From contig CAZNSG010000160.1 in the NCBI GenBank assembly GCA_964575715.1, positions 1 through 15,488 of the forward strand: a stretch of 15,488 nucleotides of DNA. The letters are read 5' to 3'. Positions 1-7,662 of this stretch are shown here, piece after piece. Position 1 is the first letter of the stretch, and every line of letters begins with the position of its first letter. Position numbers and translations under genes: made by a program. Under the pieces are notes generated by a model, which was given only the letters and a program-made list of their open reading frames with translations, was not told the origin of the DNA and made no database searches. Origin of the DNA: PNAI01 sp964575715. Lineage in GTDB: Bacteria > Pseudomonadota > Alphaproteobacteria > Rhizobiales > Xanthobacteraceae.

Positions 1-17
1 CTAGTGGCCTGAATCAT

Positions 18-1168
18 TCAAAGTGAAGGGTAAAGGTGCTTTAGCTTAATGCGAGCATCCTGAGATGTGAACTGCCAATCGGCTTTGGCGTGATGCTTGT
101 TGCGATGTTTTTCCCAAGCGGCGATTTCCCTGATCAAGAGCTTTTTGTCGGGAATACGGCGGTCGAGACATTGGGTCGACAAGACGGCAAGTTCGGATTC
201 GGCCATGTCGAGCCAGCTTCCGTGTTTGGGCGTGTAATGCCATTCGAAGCGCTCGACGAGACGCCGCGCTTCGGCGGGCGGGAAAGCTTCGTAGAGCGAA
301 GCCTTTTTATGCGTGTTGAGATTATCCTGCACGAGAACGATTTTGCCGGCGTCTGGAAAATGCACCTCGGACAGGTCCTTGAGCGCATGGGCGTAATCCA
401 CGCAGGTGCGGCGATCGGTGACCTTGACGTGCCGCCAGCCTTCGAGCGGGGCGAACATCATGAAGAGATTCGCCGTGCCATTGCGCTCATATTCGTAATC
501 GTTCCGCGCCGGCCGTCCCGGCTTCATCGGGATCGCGGGTCGCGTTTCAAGAATTAGCTGCTTGGAGGCTTCGTCCAGGCAGACCAAAGGACGCTGGGGA
601 TCGCGTGGCCGCGTGTAAACAGCCAGAACCTCTTCCATCGCCGCTACGAACGCGCTGCACTGCTCCGGCGGAATAACCCACTGCTGTTTGAGGTAGGGCT
701 TGAGTTTGCTTTTTTTAAAACCCGCCCCACTGTGCTCGGACTGGCGGCTTCCACGATCCTGAGCTCCACGACCTTGTTCGCCAACAGGTTCAGCGTCCAG
801 CGCGCCTGTCCCGCCGGCGCCCGCGAACAAGCGATGGTCGTGAGTTTGGCTTCCTTCTCGCCGTCGAAAATTCGCGCGATGGCCGGCGTCGCGCGCGGCT
901 TGCGGCTGAGAACCGCGTCAAGTCCTTCTTCCACGAGCTGTTGACGAACGCGGTAGACCATCGAAACACTGGTGTTAAGCGCTTCGATGATTTTGCTGTC
1001 ACTCCAGCCTTCGCCGTTCCTCGAAACATCGGCCTTCAGCAAAATCCGCGCTTTCAGTTGCTGCTTCGCCGGGCTCTTACCTTTCCCGATGAGTCCGTTG
1101 AGACGAGTCCGCTCGTCCTTGCTCAGTCTGACAACATATTTCTTTACCGCTATCGCCTTGAATGCCAT
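18..1168 (-). CDS. IS630-family transposase, fused product of a -1 frameshift
   Basis: This is the transposase that cuts and rejoins the ends of the surrounding IS. The first reading frame (1168 down to about 710) carries a helix-turn-helix domain for end binding, with SDSKIIEALNTSVSMVYRVR as a recognisable HTH. The second frame (about 716 down to 18) carries the DDE endonuclease: first Asp in VCLDEAS, second in VLVQDNLNTH, and the Glu in MAESELAVLS. The frames meet at the slippery run 709-720, and a -1 shift there joins VGRVLKK to SKLKPYLKQQW without loss, giving about 383 residues, a little long for the family. The ATG at 1168 is preferred over the ATG at 1180 because GGAGG lies 8 bases before it. 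The alternative reading is a simple inactivating frameshift, but the canonical slip site argues against that. Confidence 0.85.
644..1168 (-). CDS. IS630 OrfA, unshifted product of the transposase gene
   Basis: This is the protein made if ribosomes do not shift frame: the HTH DNA-binding domain followed by about 22 unrelated residues read out of frame past the slip site. Such truncated products can bind IS ends and act as transposition inhibitors in other IS families; that role is inferred here. The start shares the GGAGG ribosome-binding site with the fused product. The sequence opens MAFKAIAVKKYVVRLSKDER, which is typical of the N-terminus of IS630 transposases of alphaproteobacteria. Confidence 0.6.
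   Translation of the reverse strand: MAFKAIAVKKYVVRLSKDERTRLNGLIGKGKSPAKQQLKARILLKADVSRNGEGWSDSKIIEALNTSVSMVYRVRQQLVEEGLDAVLSRKPRATPAIARIFDGEKEAKLTTIACSRAPAGQARWTLNLLANKVVELRIVEAASPSTVGRVLKKANSSPTSNSSGLFRRSSAARS
709..720 (-). promoter_or_regulatory. Slippery site for programmed -1 frameshifting
   Basis: Read on the minus strand this is TTTTAAAAAAAG. In the OrfA frame the codons are GTT TTA AAA AAA GCA, so both T TTA AAA and A AAA AAA satisfy the X XXY YYZ rule for tandem -1 slippage. A slip lands exactly in the DDE-domain frame. I did not identify a clear stimulatory hairpin downstream. Confidence 0.7.
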
Positions 1169-1242
1169 GATCGCCTCCATTGTCGATGTCTCGGCAAAAG
1201 CGAATCACGAAATCCTTTCAAATTGATTGATAAGGGCCACTA

Positions 1243-1553
1243 GAATGTAGTCTATGCCGATCAACGCTTGCTGTCTGCCAGTATGGCGCTTCGGCTGTTG
1301 AGCCGATGAGGATCGTTTACTCGATTTTTTGTTGTCATGTTTTTTGTTGTCATGGGAGCCAAGCGCAGCAATGGCAGGCGGCTTTATATCGGGCAAGCTG
1401 ATGGTCCGACTGGTAGACAAGCGTGTGCATCGAGCCATACGGAGAGCATTCGCGTTTTGCGCAGGATAGCTTCGCGCTTTAGGCATGCTTTGGGCATTCT
1501 TGGGGCAGTCCTGGGGCATTGTTGCGGAATGAAATTACCAGCATGGTTACGCC
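1243..1553. other. Intergenic region between IS and transporter gene
   Basis: No convincing gene is visible. The only notable structure is a perfect 15-bp tandem duplication, TTTTTTGTTGTCATG, at 1325-1339 and 1340-1354. A weaker direct repeat of TGGGGCA lies at about 1490-1520. Open frames crossing the region (for example 1337-1570 plus, 1205-1519 minus) have no recognisable motif and overlap the transporter gene or the IS end, so I regard them as chance. Confidence 0.5.
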
Positions 1554-2303
1554 ATGGAGGTCTCGCTTGAATTGATCGTGGCCATGGCCATCGCCACCTT
1601 TCTGCTTGCGGGCCTGGTCAAGGGCGTGATCGGCCTTGGACTGCCCAGCATCGCGATTGGACTGCTCGCGCTGGTGATGAGCCCGGCGCAGGCGGCGGCG
1701 ATCATGATCTTTCCGACGCTGGTGACCAATATCTGGCAGATGCTGGTCGGCCCGCATCTTATTGCGCTGCTGCGGCGGCTGTGGCTGCTGCTGGTGGGCA
1801 GCGCGATCGGCATCTGGCTGGGCGGCGGCATCCTCACAAGTGCCAATTCGCGAATCGCGGCTAGCGGTCTCGGTGTCGCGCTGGTCGTCTATGCGGTGGT
1901 GGGGCTTACCAATGTGCGGTTCTCGGTGCCGCGCCACCATGAGCCATGGTTGTCTCCTCTGATTGGGCTTGCGACCGGACTGATCGCTGGCGGGACGGGA
2001 GTTTTTGTCATTCCAGCGGGTCCGTATTTTCAGGCGATCGGGCTCAACAAGGACGAGCTCGTGCAAACGCTGGGGCTGTCTTTCACTGTGAGCACGGTGG
2101 CGCTGGCGCTTATTCTTTGGCGTGACGGGGTCATGGTGTTCGGCAACGCGGCCGGCTCGATGGCGGCGGTATTGCCGGCGCTTTTGGGCATGGCGATCGG
2201 ACAGCGCCTTCGGATGCGAGCGAGCCCTGAGATGTTTCGCCGCTGTTTCTTCATCGGGCTACTGCTGCTGGGGTTGCAGCAGGCAATCCGAAATTTCTTT
2301 TGA
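1554..2303 (+). CDS. TauE/SafE (DUF81) family membrane transporter
   Basis: A 249-residue, very hydrophobic inner-membrane protein with about eight predicted membrane segments in two repeated halves. Each half begins with a glycine-rich turn: LAGLVKGVIGLGLP near residues 18-31 and GLATGLIAGGTGVFVIPAGP near 138-157. That pattern is the signature of TauE/SafE permeases, which export small anions such as sulfite or sulfoacetate, or move other organic acids. The substrate cannot be told from the sequence. The ATG at 1554 lacks a good ribosome-binding site. GGAGG at 1556-1560 sits inside the first codons and would instead suit a TTG start at 1572, which would remove six residues. It stands alone between the IS and the methyltransferase, so context gives no further hint. 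Confidence 0.85.
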   Translation: MEVSLELIVAMAIATFLLAGLVKGVIGLGLPSIAIGLLALVMSPAQAAAIMIFPTLVTNIWQMLVGPHLIALLRRLWLLLVGSAIGIWLGGGILTSANSRIAASGLGVALVVYAVVGLTNVRFSVPRHHEPWLSPLIGLATGLIAGGTGVFVIPAGPYFQAIGLNKDELVQTLGLSFTVSTVALALILWRDGVMVFGNAAGSMAAVLPALLGMAIGQRLRMRASPEMFRRCFFIGLLLLGLQQAIRNFF

Positions 2304-2437
2304 AGATCACAAGTCGCTGGCGGTCAGCGCCTCCGTCGAAGGTATGCTATCGGGGGCAATCCGGAAAACATAGTCTCGTTGCGAAGTTTACCGCTTGTGA
2401 CCGATCGCGCTATCCTGCACGTGGGCAGCATCATATA

Positions 2438-2467
2438 TTGACGTCCGTCCAGGGCGTACGTCATTAT
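2438..2467 (+). promoter_or_regulatory. Candidate sigma70-type promoter with internal palindrome
   Basis: TTGACG at 2438-2443 is followed after 18 bases by CATTAT (2462-2467), a reasonable -35/-10 pair upstream of the exported methyltransferase gene. The spacer carries an inverted repeat, GACGT (2440-2444) and ACGTC (2458-2462), that overlaps both hexamers and could be a regulator site. The call rests on pattern only. Confidence 0.35.
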
Positions 2468-2548
2468 CATTACGGCAGGGATTAGGTTTTCAACACACAC
2501 AGATCCGTCGCTGCGATAGGTTGTGTCGCACATTCATTGGAGAAAAGT

Positions 2549-3379
2549 ATGAAGTTTCAGCAGTTTATCTCGCGTCTGCTTCCGGTGTCGGGCCTCGCAC
2601 TCGTCGCGGCGTTGAGCTTGGCGCAGGCGCAGCCGGCGACGGAGTATCAGCCCAGCGTCGGACAGGAAGGCAAAGACGTTGTCTGGGTACCGACGAGCCA
2701 GGCGCTGGTGGACAAGATACTCGATATGGCCAATGTCAAAGCAAACGATTTCGTCATCGATCTCGGCTCTGGCGACGGCCGCACTGTGATCACCGCAGCG
2801 AAGCGCGGCGCCAAGGCGATTGGCATCGAGTACAATCCCGATATGGTCGAATTGTCGAAGCGCAATGCGGTCAAGGAGGGCCTCGCCGACAAGGTGACAT
2901 TCTTGAAGGCCGACATATTCGAAAGCGACTTCTCCCAGGCGACCGTAATCACACTTTTCCTTCTCCCCCAGCTCAATGTCCGGCTGCGTCCCACAATTCT
3001 GGCCATGAAGCCCGGTGTTCGCGTCGTCTCCAATACGTTTGACATGGGCGACTGGACGCCGGATGAACGGGCCACAGTGCCTGGCGACTGCACAACGCAT
3101 TGCAACGCTCTTTTTTGGATCGTTCCTGCGAAAGTGCAAGGCACGTGGAAAATGCCGCACGGCGAGTTCGTATTGGAGCAGAAGTATCAAATGCTGTCTG
3201 GCACAGTGAAAGTTGGAAACGTCTCCACGGCGATTAGCAACGGCAAGATGACCGGGGATCAGATTGCGTTCTCGGTCGGCACCACCCGTTACACGGGCCG
3301 GGTGAACGGCAACACCATCGAAGGAATCAACAAGTCAGCGACCGGCGAGACGAAATGGCAGGCAACGCGCGCCGATTAG
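2549..3379 (+). CDS. Exported class I SAM-dependent methyltransferase-like protein
   Basis: The protein has about 276 residues. The N-terminus (basic MKFQQFISR, then a hydrophobic stretch ending in ALSLAQAQPA) looks like a Sec signal peptide cleaved near residue 28. The next 150 residues form a Rossmann methyltransferase domain: motif I VIDLGSGDG, the acidic end of strand 2 in AIGIEYNPDM, and FLKADIF as motif III. After the catalytic half comes a C-terminal beta-rich region of about 80 residues (from about residue 195) with no family I recognise. It contains Cys residues in the segment GDCTTHCNALF that could pair in the periplasm. The ATG at 2549 is chosen because GGAGAA lies 5 bases upstream; an in-frame TTG at 2537 would sit on that ribosome site. 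SAM is not normally available outside the cytoplasm, so the substrate and even catalysis are open questions. Confidence 0.78.
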   Translation: MKFQQFISRLLPVSGLALVAALSLAQAQPATEYQPSVGQEGKDVVWVPTSQALVDKILDMANVKANDFVIDLGSGDGRTVITAAKRGAKAIGIEYNPDMVELSKRNAVKEGLADKVTFLKADIFESDFSQATVITLFLLPQLNVRLRPTILAMKPGVRVVSNTFDMGDWTPDERATVPGDCTTHCNALFWIVPAKVQGTWKMPHGEFVLEQKYQMLSGTVKVGNVSTAISNGKMTGDQIAFSVGTTRYTGRVNGNTIEGINKSATGETKWQATRAD

Positions 3380-3462
3380 GCGAACGCCGTGGATTCAAAC
3401 AACGCAGCGACAAGAGGCGGGAGCCTCCGCCGTGTGTACCGAAAACCTCGTCCGTATTAATT

Positions 3463-3630
3463 AGAGCAAGTTTCGATTAGATTGAGTCGGTATTTGATAT
3501 CCGCTCGTCCCCGCGAAAGCGGGGACCCAGGTACAAATGGTTTAGAATACAAAGTATTTGGCCCCTGGATTCCCGCTTGCGCGGGAATGAGCGGATGAGA
3601 GAGTGGGTCAACCTAATCGAAACATGCTCT
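3463..3630. repeat. 168-bp MITE-like element with 23-bp terminal inverted repeats
   Basis: The left end (3463-3485, AGAGCAAGTTTCGATTAG...) and right end (3608-3630) are inverted copies matching at 21 of 23 bases. Inside, ATCCGCTC (3499-3506) pairs with GAGCGGAT (3589-3596). Two hairpins fill the interior: an 8-bp stem with GAAA loop (3507-3526) and an 8-bp stem with TTGC loop (3569-3588). The nested design can fold as a cruciform. It has no coding capacity, so it would need a transposase supplied elsewhere. T and A bases flank the ends, so TA-targeting is possible. Confidence 0.75.
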
Positions 3631-3668
3631 AGCTGAAGGAATTATCTAACGTCAGCGCACAATGATTG

Positions 3669-3767
3669 ATGCGGCTGTATTTCATTTTGAACATCTTGAT
3701 CTCGACATTCAAGTCGAAGAGCCGGCTTGAAGCAGAGAACGCGGCGCTCTGACATCAGTTGATCGAG
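3669..3767 (+). pseudogene. N-terminal remnant of an integrase-core transposase
   Basis: From the ATG at 3669 the frame reads a hydrophobic start, then FKSKSRLEAENAAL, a stop (TGA, 3750-3752), then HQLIE. Integrase-type (rve) transposases of IS481/IS3-like elements commonly begin with such a hydrophobic stretch followed by a segment like RLEAENAALRHQL. The stop sits where Arg (CGA) is expected, so a single C-to-T change explains it. The homology ends abruptly at 3767, where the palindromic element at 3770 begins; I do not see the rest of the transposase beyond that element. It is a dead relic. Confidence 0.62.
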
Positions 3768-3769
3768 TA

Positions 3770-3980
3770 ATACCAACCCGCATTAATTTTGACTCATCAT
3801 TCCGGGCCACCGATCTCGGTTTTACCCGAGATCGGCAAGTGATACTGCCCAAGTCGGCTACAGCCGACTTGGGTGCGTAGTCCGCGAACCCGGAATCTAT
3901 AATCGCCGTAGGTGTTTATGGATTCCGGCTCTCGCCGCTAATGCGGCTCGGCCGGAATGACCAATTGTGAGAGTTGGTAT
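3770..3980. repeat. 211-bp palindromic repeat element, TACCAAC ends (copy 1)
   Basis: The outer ends ATACCAAC (3770-3777) and GTTGGTAT (3973-3980) are perfect inverted repeats. Inside are ATTCCGGG/CCCGGAAT (3799-3806, 3889-3896), CGATCTCGG/CCGAGATCG (3811-3819, 3826-3834), a 12-bp perfect stem with a 2-base loop (3848-3873), and ATTCCGGC/GCCGGAAT (3922-3929, 3951-3958). The left end shares the pattern TACCA.C...CA..AAT..TTGACTCATC with the element at 11543-11743, so the two are relatives. There is no coding content; it is best read as a non-autonomous, transposase-dependent or REP-like element. Confidence 0.72.
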
Positions 3981-4419
3981 AATAGCAATACGCTGCGTGG
4001 CCGCGACCGATTTAAGAAAACTCATCGCTTCATTCGACTTCCGCTTATTGCAAAATCTGCACGACCCGGACCAGCCGGGATGTCCGCTGTGCGGTTGCAA
4101 TCGGGGGTAAAGCGCACGCGTCACGGACGTCGGCGAAAGGACGCGGCTGACCAAATTCTCGACAATTGCTGTGCTGACGATTCCAATAAATCGCTCGGTT
4201 TTGTCAGCCGCCGCTCCAGAATTTATCGCGGGAATGTCGGCATGAGTCGCGGAATGGCCGCCGTTTCATGACGGCCTGTGTATTACGGGTGGTTTGGTAC
4301 GATCTATATCGAAAGGTATAGACACCCGATGTAAGTATATGATTGGCTGCGCCCCGTAATACGACCAGTCAGTGAGATACGTCGAGTAATGGCCAACAAG
4401 AATAAGGAACCTTCGATCC
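3981..4419. other. Regulator upstream region without a recognised gene
   Basis: I see no supportable gene. GTATTACGGG (4280-4289) and CCCGTAATAC (4353-4362) form a perfect 10-bp inverted repeat about 60 bp upstream of the MucR-like gene. GCCGT and ACGGC at about 4262-4275 form a short hairpin. The AT-rich stretch between (about 4295-4345) could hold the promoter and an autoregulatory site, since Ros/MucR proteins bind T-rich DNA and often repress their own genes. That role is inference. Confidence 0.4.
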
Positions 4420-4836
4420 ATGGCTGAAAATGCAGAAAACGCCGTTTCCATCGGGCTGACGGCAGGTATCGTTTCGGCTTACGTCAGCAATAATTCGCTG
4501 CAAACCAACGAAATACCGGCGCTCATAAATCGGGTGCATGCGGCTTTGGCACGCGTGTCGAGCAGCCAGGGTAAGCACTCTGCGGGTGCAATCAATCCCG
4601 CTATGCCAATCAAGAACTCGATTACCGCCGATTACATCGTTTGTCTTGAGGATGGAAAGAGATTCAAAATGCTCAAACGTCATCTGCGCAGTAAGTATAA
4701 TATGACGCCCGAGCAATACCGCGTGAAATGGGGCCTTGCGGTCGATTATCCGATGGTTTCGTCAAATTATTCCGCGACCCGCGCCCAGCTCGCCAAGCAT
4801 TTTGGACTTGGCCAACAAAGCAAACCCCGTAAGTGA
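4420..4836 (+). CDS. Ros/MucR-family transcriptional regulator with degenerate zinc site
   Basis: A 138-residue cytoplasmic DNA-binding protein. The C-terminal half matches the Ros/MucR fold: CLEDGKRFKMLKRHLRSKYN (residues 75-94), then MTPEQYRVKWGL and DYPMVSSNYSATRAQLAKHFGLG. The classic Ros zinc ligands are Cys-x2-Cys-x9-His-x4-His. Here they read Cys75, Asp78, His88 and Tyr93, so two of four differ; some rhizobial homologues are known to fold without zinc. Family members silence or tune surface polysaccharide, motility, cell-cycle and symbiosis genes, binding AT-rich DNA much as H-NS does. The first 60 residues are the usual poorly conserved oligomerisation segment. AAGGAA about 10 bases upstream of the ATG is a weak ribosome site. 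It is a single gene, convergent with the NERD helicase. Confidence 0.88.
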   Translation: MAENAENAVSIGLTAGIVSAYVSNNSLQTNEIPALINRVHAALARVSSSQGKHSAGAINPAMPIKNSITADYIVCLEDGKRFKMLKRHLRSKYNMTPEQYRVKWGLAVDYPMVSSNYSATRAQLAKHFGLGQQSKPRK

Positions 4837-5273
4837 CGGTACACGCACGGCTCTGATGGACCGGTCTCAGTCCGGCAATTTATCATTCTTTCCTGCATTG
4901 CGTGGGCGTGGGCGTGGGCGCGTGTGCGGACAGAAACGACTGAGCGCAATGCCTTGCTCGGCAGCGGCACCGTCAGCTACTCGATATTTATGCAATTGGC
5001 AGATTTTGTTGCAAAAGTTGGCCAGGAGCAGCTCGCGAGCATAAATACACGACAATCGAATCGGAACGAAAGGATTGTTGAATCAATATTGCGCATTAAC
5101 GCCTGATCTTGAATCATTATTTTTGCGCTCGCCGGCTAAAAGCTCTCGCTTCATAAATAATCGCAATGAACAGGATGCGATAGGTTCAATGCGATCATGT
5201 CGTTGCATCGAGAGCCACTCGCTTTATCGCTGGCAAGGCATCGACTAAATGGAAGACAATGGCGATCCGCAAT
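4837..5273. other. Convergent intergenic region, 437 bp
   Basis: This lies between the 3' ends of the MucR-like gene and the NERD helicase. Short open frames in it have no recognisable motif. A (CGTGGG)3 hexanucleotide run is at about 4901-4918. No strong bidirectional terminator hairpin stood out on reading. Confidence 0.45.
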
Positions 5274-7160
5274 TTATTTTGAAAGCTGCAATTCGCTGGC
5301 AGTCAGGTGCTGCGGTTGCGTAATTGCATCCCTAACCTCATCCACAAACGTGGAATGACCGGAGTGAATAATTGCAAGAAATTGACCTGCACGAGTTAGT
5401 GCAACGTAAAATAGATTTCTATCATGCTCGGGATCGGAACCGTGAGCAAATGGCAGCAAATCAGCCCACATAAAAACAACCGCGCGATACTGCAAACCTT
5501 TTGCGTGATGGACGGTGTGAACTCGAATCGCCGGTCGGAAGTCGGCACGGTTATCATTATTTGGATCGCTAATCCAAACGACCGGAGCGTTACATTCATT
5601 CGTGAGTCGTGGGATCAAAGACTCAGCGATCAAATTCTCTCGCCCCTTATGTGAGGGATAGATGATGCCGATATCTCCGTTCTCGATCTTAGGACTGATC
5701 GAACTGACGTGATCAGGCCCCCATTTGCCGGCGAATAGCTGCGATACCAAGCTTACGACTTTGGAAACCTCATTGGTCCGATCCTTCTCCCGAATTACTA
5801 ATATGCTACCACCGCCCGCCACGGAACGAGATTGATCCGCATGGAGAGCGTTGCGTTCGCCTTCTATTTCACCGAACGCTGATTCCCCCGAGAACCGTGT
5901 TGCCAGTTTATATATCTTTCGGGCATTTCGGTAATTTTCATTCAAGTATTCTGTTCGACCTTGAGCTTGAATGCCCTCGGACTTCCACGAAAAACTTTTT
6001 CTTCGATGCCGATAAAGTCCCTGACTCCCATCCCCTGTGATGAACAAGTCGCCGTCATTCTGGTCCTTCAGCAGCGCAGCGACGCATGCAAACCAGTCTG
6101 GATCGAAGTCCTGCGCCTCATCCACCAATACGAAGTTGTACCGTTCATCTCTTCGAAGTACTTCAGCTTTCAGCTTGGCGCCGAACTCCTCTTCCCAGTT
6201 GCTCTCGCCTATGCCAAATTTGAACGCCATCTGATGGAACGTGGTGATGGTCAGGTTGGAGACACCTTTGAGCTGTGTCTTGAGGTAGGCGGATAGAGGA
6301 CGATTATAGCATAAGATCAAACCTTTCTGGTCCGGATGTTGTTCAGCCAGATATTTTGCGCGCGCGATCAAAATCGCAGTTTTTCCAGATCCTGCCACAC
6401 CAAATACAAGGCGGTGACCCGATCCGATATTGCGAGCCTTCTGCTCCTGCTTCGCATCAAGAACCCGTAGCAAGCTAACAAACTTGCCATCGTCATGTTG
6501 GTACTGTTCAAGCAGTTTCTGAGTAATCGAGCGAACGACAATATGCGGATGTATAATGCCGCGCAGTTGATCGATCTTAATTTTATCGAGTGGGGTGAAT
6601 TGAAACTTCGGTACAAAATACGGGTTCAGGAACTTTTCTAAATCCGCGCCGTTCAACCCGCGCATCACGGTGACCTGATCGCTTGTCAATGTGCGAGCTG
6701 AGTCAAAAATATGAGAGAGACTCCGTGCTTGGATGTCGTCAATTGAAATAGTCGACAGGACTGCGACGTAGCCAATAGGAAAGGAAATTTTGCCTTTATA
6801 CGGTCCGTCTTGCTCCATCAAGATTCGACCCTCCAATCTGGCCTCTATCGCATCCCTGAGGGCGAGCGCGTACTCACGCGCCTGTTTTACTGGATGAGTT
6901 AACTTCTTTTCGCCGGAACGCAGTTGAAGTTCAACGGTGTTGTTGTCGGCAGATAATATGTTGCTGGCTTTCCAATCCTTGATCTCAATCATCAAGACAC
7001 CTAGCCGTGGACTAATGACGACAAAGTCGGCGTAACGGTGTCTGATTTGAACATCGTAATAAACAATGACGTCGTCGGGCAGCGAGGCTAGGATTTGAAA
7101 AAGCGTTTTCTCGCCGGCAGTGGCCTTATTGGGTATCGCCAGGGGAATGATTTGAGCCAT
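5274..7160 (-). CDS. NERD nuclease domain-SF1 (UvrD-like) helicase fusion protein
   Basis: A 628-residue protein. The N-terminal NERD domain (about 1-110) keeps a PD-(D/E)xK-like set: Glu17, Asp45 in YADFVV, and Glu59-Ile-Lys61 in MIEIKDW. A linker leads to an SF1 helicase: Walker A GVAGSGKT (254-261), motif Ia around CYNRPLSAYL, TTFHQMA, Walker B LVDEAQDF (about 345-352), motif III GDGSQGLY, VHTVHHAKGLQYRAVV (motif V) and FYVALTRAGQFL (motif VI). All look intact. NERD-helicase fusions occur in plasmids and defence regions, and the staphylococcal Nhi protein of this architecture blocks phages, so a stand-alone DNA-degrading defence role is plausible. The ATG at 7160 (MAQIIPL) is preferred; a GTG at 7226 would add 22 residues that look non-conserved. 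Neither start has a strong ribosome site. Confidence 0.85.
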   Translation of the reverse strand: MAQIIPLAIPNKATAGEKTLFQILASLPDDVIVYYDVQIRHRYADFVVISPRLGVLMIEIKDWKASNILSADNNTVELQLRSGEKKLTHPVKQAREYALALRDAIEARLEGRILMEQDGPYKGKISFPIGYVAVLSTISIDDIQARSLSHIFDSARTLTSDQVTVMRGLNGADLEKFLNPYFVPKFQFTPLDKIKIDQLRGIIHPHIVVRSITQKLLEQYQHDDGKFVSLLRVLDAKQEQKARNIGSGHRLVFGVAGSGKTAILIARAKYLAEQHPDQKGLILCYNRPLSAYLKTQLKGVSNLTITTFHQMAFKFGIGESNWEEEFGAKLKAEVLRRDERYNFVLVDEAQDFDPDWFACVAALLKDQNDGDLFITGDGSQGLYRHRRKSFSWKSEGIQAQGRTEYLNENYRNARKIYKLATRFSGESAFGEIEGERNALHADQSRSVAGGGSILVIREKDRTNEVSKVVSLVSQLFAGKWGPDHVSSISPKIENGDIGIIYPSHKGRENLIAESLIPRLTNECNAPVVWISDPNNDNRADFRPAIRVHTVHHAKGLQYRAVVFMWADLLPFAHGSDPEHDRNLFYVALTRAGQFLAIIHSGHSTFVDEVRDAITQPQHLTASELQLSK

Positions 7161-7662
7161 CGAGGATTGCCATTTGTTACAAAAGTTACCCCGTGAAAAT
7201 ACGTCGCCGCCATCTGATGGTGCCACAAACTAATACAGAAGCTGCGCCAAAAGGTCCGCCCCTGTGGAGATTGCTCGGATGCCGGATGCCGGATGCCGGT
7301 CGGCGGTCGACGGACGGAACGACATACGCTGGCGGTCGGCGTTGGAAAACCTTCACAAGGGAGGAAATTGCGAACGATTTAATCCTATGACGCCTCTCGG
7401 ACATGGTGCGACGGCCGGCTTTAAGTCCGCAAAGCGCTCTAAAACGGACATGGAGCGGCAGTTGCCAACCGATCTCGTAATAGGTGTGAATACATTAGAG
7501 GTAAGGTTTGGGTTTTTGGCTATTTTGTTGCGATTGCGGGTTTCGACCGTTCAGGATCATGCGCTTTTTTTGAGCGCGATCTGGTTCATTAAAATGGATT
7601 TCGCTTTTCCTGAACACGCTCAGTAGCTTTTGACATTTCGTGCAATCTGTTCTTATGAGGCG
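7161..7662. other. Divergent intergenic region upstream of mnmE
   Basis: This is the shared upstream region of the minus-strand NERD helicase and plus-strand mnmE. It contains a perfect CGGATGC triplication (7276-7296). It also holds a hairpin-bounded block whose ends GTTCAGGA (7549-7556) and TCCTGAAC (7608-7615) are exact inverted repeats around an inner GCGCT/AGCGC pair, possibly a small intergenic repeat of a type common in Hyphomicrobiales. Promoters must lie here, but I could not place them securely. Open frames crossing it lack known motifs. Confidence 0.45.

Larger units (their letters stand above)
4..1240 (-). mobile_element. Complete IS630-family insertion sequence
   Basis: The element is bounded by imperfect inverted ends. 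Read inward from each side, both begin GTGGCC and agree at about 20 of the first 27 bases. Each end is embedded in CTAG (1-4 and 1240-1243), so a TA dinucleotide flanks both sides (2-3 and 1241-1242). TA target duplication is the hallmark of the IS630/Tc1-mariner group. The interior encodes a two-frame transposase on the minus strand. Ends, target duplication and all catalytic residues are present, so the copy looks intact and possibly still mobile. The window starts exactly at the outer edge of the element, which would fit a contig or region break at a repeated sequence. Confidence 0.88.

Noticed and set aside
1337..1570. 77-residue plus-strand frame before the transporter
   Set aside because: No recognisable motif, no ribosome site, and overlap with the transporter start.
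7561..7578. Possible intrinsic terminator from GCGC-T7-GAGCGC
   Set aside because: The T run is in the loop, not after the stem, and the stem is only 5 bp; it does not follow a gene end.
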